NCBI GenBank assembly: GCA_030271035.1
Contig: JAMBUN010000341.1
Coordinates: 1 to 64,000 of the forward strand
Direction of reading: 5' to 3'
From: Microascus cirrosus
Taxonomy: Eukaryota; Ascomycota; Sordariomycetes; Microascales; Microascaceae
DNA: 64,000 nucleotides
Each line of letters starts with the position of its first letter. The first letter of the stretch is position 1. A program made the translations under genes and the position numbers. This document shows, piece after piece, positions 60,371 through 64,000 of the stretch. The notes under the pieces were generated by a model. The model was not told the origin of the DNA, did not search any database, and worked only from the letters and a program-made list of their open reading frames with translations.

Positions 60371-61590
60371 TTATAGCCTCCCCTTTCTATTACTCTTTTC
60401 CTTCTCGCGCATCTGCTGCGCGCTCTTGAGTAGGGCATATAAACTCTGCATCCGCGGAAGGCTGACGCCCCTCTCCCTCGCTATCCTCACAGGGTTCCCC
60501 AGTATAACCTCTAGTTCCATGGGCCTCCCTGCGTCCCAATCTAAAAGCATGCTAGGCCTGCCGCCGGTGTTCCTCTCCGTGCTCTGGATGATCTTATCCG
60601 GCACTGCGAGAGACTCCGGGAAGCTTTTGCCAAGTATTTTTGGCATAGCATCCCTGATCTCGTCCATGACGCCCTTGAGATGCTCCCGGAGCTCAGGGTC
60701 CATCACCATGTCGGCGTTCCCGCGGCCGCCGGAAAGAACTGCGGAGGGATTCATGGCAGAGTTGATGCACAGTTTGTGCCACCTCACAAGCTGGAGGTCT
60801 ACTTCGTCATGCGGGTCGACGTCCCGGATGCCCCCAAGCTCACCCCACCAGCGCGACAGCTCCCCAATCGCCTGCGTCCCAAGGTCACCGATCTTCTTGT
60901 CCCCAGTTCCGCGACCATCGGTGTACGGCCCGATGCTAATGCGCGTCCAGCGGTTCTGCCGGATCACCCCCAGCCCTGTTTGCTCAGCGCTGATGACGGT
61001 GACCGCGCTCACGATGGGGTTCGGCGGGAATCTTGTCCGGTACGGCGCCTCGACGCCCACGCCGTTCTGGATGATGACGATGACTGTCGAGGGCCCGACC
61101 AGCGGGCTGATGAGGGCTGAGCCATCTCCCCTGTCTGGGAGCGCTTTGGTCGTGACGACCACATAGTCCCACTGATGGCCGTTCTTCACCGCTGTCTCTG
61201 CAGCATTATCCACCGTCGCGAACACAGAAGCAGGCCGGAAGACGTAGTTTCCAAACGAGTGCGTCTCCATCTTCACCCCATCCTTCTCGATGGCGGCGTA
61301 GTTGGAGCGCGCCACAAGAGAAGCATATACCCCATGCTCCGGCTAGAAAGTGAAACGTTAGCGTATCTAGAGATGGCCGGGAAGCTCTTGTGGGGAGAAG
61401 CCTAGGGATGCCCGATAGGGGATAGAGGGTTGGTTACATGATGGAGACGCGAGGCGTAGAAGCAGCCCACGGCGCCGGCGCCGATGAAAAGTATGTGCAC
61501 AGGCTTATCCCTAGTGATCGGGGTGTAAGCCATACCATCTCCCCTCGGAACCTTCAGGCTGTCTTACCGCTGTGTCTGATTCGAAGCCAT
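60371..61590 (-). CDS. 2-dehydropantoate 2-reductase (ketopantoate reductase family)
   Basis: Three exons, 61568-61590, 61438-61510 and 60371-61342, give 355 residues. The Rossmann NADPH loop ILFIGAGAVGCFYASRL crosses exon 2, followed by HHPEHGVYASLVARSNY. IIQNGVGVEAPYR and VISAEQTGLGVIRQ mark the ApbA/PanE N-terminal domain. VRWHKLCINSAMNPSAVL contains the catalytic lysine and the conserved asparagine of the C-terminal helical domain. DWDAGRPMELEVILGNPV closes the active site. The canonical reaction reduces ketopantoate to pantoate for vitamin B5 and CoA. Fungi usually hold several paralogues with unclear substrates, so the family name is safer than a pathway call. An alternative start at 61533 would use unspliced intron 1 as coding sequence. 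Confidence 0.92.
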
Positions 61591-64000
61591 AGTGACGATT
61601 CAATACGATGCACGGGTTCCAAATGGTGAGCGATGCGCCGCGATACTGGTGGGACCTTAACGGTCGTGAAAACCAATGAATGCTTATTACAGCTAATTGA
61701 GTGTAAGGTGTTAATCAGGCTGGAGGCTTGGACCGTCGAGGCGTGTCGCTGAAGCCTTTGTATAGGGGGAATTTACGGGCGGTTACGTGTGTTTGCTGAC
61801 TGAGACTCAGAGGCAAATCCATGGTGACGTGATTACAGGCGGCGAGGGCGAGCCGAGGGACAGCCGAACAACCCCATGAACCCACGTCCCGGGCCGCTGT
61901 GTACGGGACACTATTCGCAACCCCATTCCACTAAAAAAAAAAAAAAAAATACAAATAGGAAGTGGTTATGTGGCCAGAGATGGCATTTAGCACAATTGTT
62001 AAGCTCGGCGTTGTGAGGCTTGGTCTCCTCATGTGCAGAGGCCGCAACGTTTCGGAGCACGTCGCCTGCCGGATCCCGACACGCCTGGCATCGTTTATAA
62101 CCAGGACTAACACACGGGACGACAAATCTCCCCTACGCCGCTCTGACTAGATGAGCCATAGAATTCAACTTACCGGCCATAGCCCCGGACGAAACACGGT
62201 GTAAACGGGGTGTCGAGGGCCCGACGGATACTGACGGACAATATGGTTCTCTGCTTCCACCGGACCTCGCGGTCCTCGGCCACCGGCCACCACCGCAAAC
62301 TCTCCGGCGATCCTTCGGTCGGTACGGAGAATGAGACGAACAATGGTCCTTCTGACCGCCGGAAAATGACCGGACATGAGCTCGAACCCCACAAGCACAA
62401 CTCAAATCCCTCCCCTTTCCTTCCCCGCCATCTCCCTCGAGGCATGCTCCCTATCCTTGCGAAGCGGATGGCAGCCAAGTGGCTTGGCAACCTGGTGTGC
62501 CTTGTTGGCGGACCGCTAGCGCGAAATTACACCGCTGAACGACGAAGCGCGTGAGAAATTCGCCTGCTCGGGGGCCTGGCCAGAGCCAAACAGCCCCACC
62601 TCATTTTGGTATGCTCAAGCGCATTCGCCTCCCAAGATCGTATAGCGTCCCCGAGGAGCCCCACATATATGATTTGGGATTCCTTCACAATTTCCCAGAA
62701 ACGGCGACTCGAAGAATAGCGCGGAAAGAGGATAATGACACGCATGAAGAGGTTGAGTGTGACAGCTGATGCGATTGAGGGGCGCTCGCTCCTGTGAATC
62801 CTGAGCGCTGGATCTGGGGTGGCTTGGGCCAAGGCAAGCCAGAATGAGGATCTCGGTGAGGAGCCTGCGGGACAGGTTTCAGCCAAGGCCAGCTTGCGAA
62901 TAGAGGCAGGATACACCCCCCCCCCTCTTGGAGTCCTTCTGGAATGCCTTGCACACCTCCCCAAGACACCGAGCTCGGTTTCAGCGTGTCGGTAGACTGA
63001 TGCGACCTTGTAGCGGCCCATCGCGAGCGGCCAAGAAAGTAATAATGAATCCCCACCATCGTCACCCTCGTCGGTTCTAGTTGAGGACTGGGGTGGTGCA
63101 TCGAAGGAAAGCATTGTGAGGTGGGGAGGAGGTCGGCGGTGTCCTCGTTCGCGGCTAACGGCCCTAACATCTAATAATGATCATTAGGCCAAGCTCTTCT
63201 TCCCGCACCAAAACTGACCCCTCCCTCATTGTCTTATTTTGTTCATCATCAACCCGGGGGAGGATAGGCCCACCCGACACGCCGAGATATTTACCCCGCT
63301 CGGCGTTGGATCCCGCACCCCGCACCCCGAAGAGACTCCGTCGCCCTCCGCGGATTTTCTAGAATACCTTGCGCCGTTCCACAGCAAGTCCTCGAGCCCG
63401 GTGCCATATGCATGACTCGGTAGCCTACGCGGTAGCAGTGCATCGATTTAGTGCAGGGGCTAACACGGTGTCTCGGGCCATGGTACTCCGTGAGTGAGCC
63501 CGGATAACACGGAGGCGGATAGCGTGGAGGAGAAAAAAAAGGGGGGGCCGCTTTGTCGGTGAATGGGTTCGCCCACTCTTCTTTACCTAATGCCTACACT
63601 CGCCCCAGCCGGGGCCCCGCCGCGCGCTCGAGATGATGCCATCGTCGCATCCAGGCATTCAATTCGCCCAGAACCGGGCCTCATGATGATTGATCGCACG
63701 TTGAGACCCTGCATCCGATAAATGCTACTCAGGAGAGGGGGGAAAGATGGCTGGGATTTTACCCGCTCCCACTGGGGAGTTCGGTACCCCATTCTCCCAC
63801 CCGCCTCCCCCCCCCACACCTCCTGCGATATCGGTGCTGCCGTCCAGCTCCACTGTGCAAGATATCCCCTTCCGGTGCGGCGACTACTTGTCCGGATGTT
63901 ATATCCTCTCATGCGGATATGCCATTCTGTCGCAGTTACCATTGCCCGCGAGGCGTCGATGACGACATCGTCCAGTGGTGCCTAGGATGGGGGTCTCTTC
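61591..64000. other. right-end 2.4-kb region, no gene seen
   Basis: It contains a run of about 17 A near 61934-61950 and an A/T-containing edge, but no conserved ORF. ORFs of up to 195 codons at 62.5-63.1 kb on the minus strand have no family text and overlap others. Confidence 0.5.

Noticed and set aside
60333..61166. A 277-codon plus-strand ORF over the ketopantoate reductase
   Set aside because: Exact antisense of a gene with intact catalytic motifs; the Ser/Pro-rich translation is typical of a shadow.
62527..63114. A 195-codon minus-strand ORF near the right end
   Set aside because: No conserved motif; overlapping ORFs in two other frames of similar length suggest chance.

Overview
The window is nuclear DNA of a filamentous ascomycete (Pezizomycotina, most likely Sordariomycetes or a close class; the class is inference). 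Nearly every gene carries short introns (about 50-165 nt) with GT(A/G)NGT-like donors, CTAAC-type branch sites and YAG acceptors. The families present are typical of moulds: a Zn2Cys6 regulator, a FphA-type phytochrome, Yrb30, Atg13, Hse1, a DUF6699-like protein and a LaeA-like methyltransferase. I rebuilt exon structures by hand from splice sites, reading phase and family continuity, and support 20 protein-coding genes. No rRNA, CRISPR array, intact transposon or convincing tRNA was seen.

Left part (0-30 kb, sparse). In order: a SAM methyltransferase, homogentisate 1,2-dioxygenase, a small DUF6699-like protein, a secreted GH16 glucanase, an orphan polytopic membrane protein, a sulfotransferase-like P-loop protein with a C-terminal membrane segment, a Zn2Cys6 transcription factor, a zinc-ribbon/F-box-like protein, a CYP52/86-type cytochrome P450 and PEP carboxykinase. 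The last two are convergent. Gene-free stretches of 1-4 kb separate many of these genes. HGD (tyrosine/phenylalanine breakdown), the P450 (possibly fatty acids or alkanes) and PEPCK (gluconeogenesis) suit growth on non-sugar carbon, but they do not form a cluster.

Middle part (30-51 kb, dense housekeeping). In order: eRF3/Sup35, divergent Ran-binding Yrb30, the ESCRT-0 subunit Hse1, a JmjC/cupin oxygenase, casein kinase 2 regulatory subunit, a methyltransferase-like protein with a membrane hairpin, a SNF2 ATPase and Atg13. Several pairs are divergent or convergent with gaps of 0.25-0.85 kb. Roles span translation termination, nuclear transport, endosomal sorting, kinase signalling, chromatin or DNA repair, and autophagy.

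Right part (51-64 kb). A 3.5-kb gene-free stretch is followed by a phytochrome hybrid histidine kinase, a 1.6-kb gap, a ketopantoate reductase and a 2.4-kb gene-free right end.

No obvious new multi-gene system was found. The points most worth checking are the membrane-anchored methyltransferase-like protein (42.0-43.2 kb), overlapping PAM2-like motifs next to a prion-like domain in eRF3, three micro-exons of 17-30 nt that carry conserved coding motifs or lie beside them, a 477-nt intron in PEPCK, and a G-quadruplex-type sequence upstream of PEPCK.
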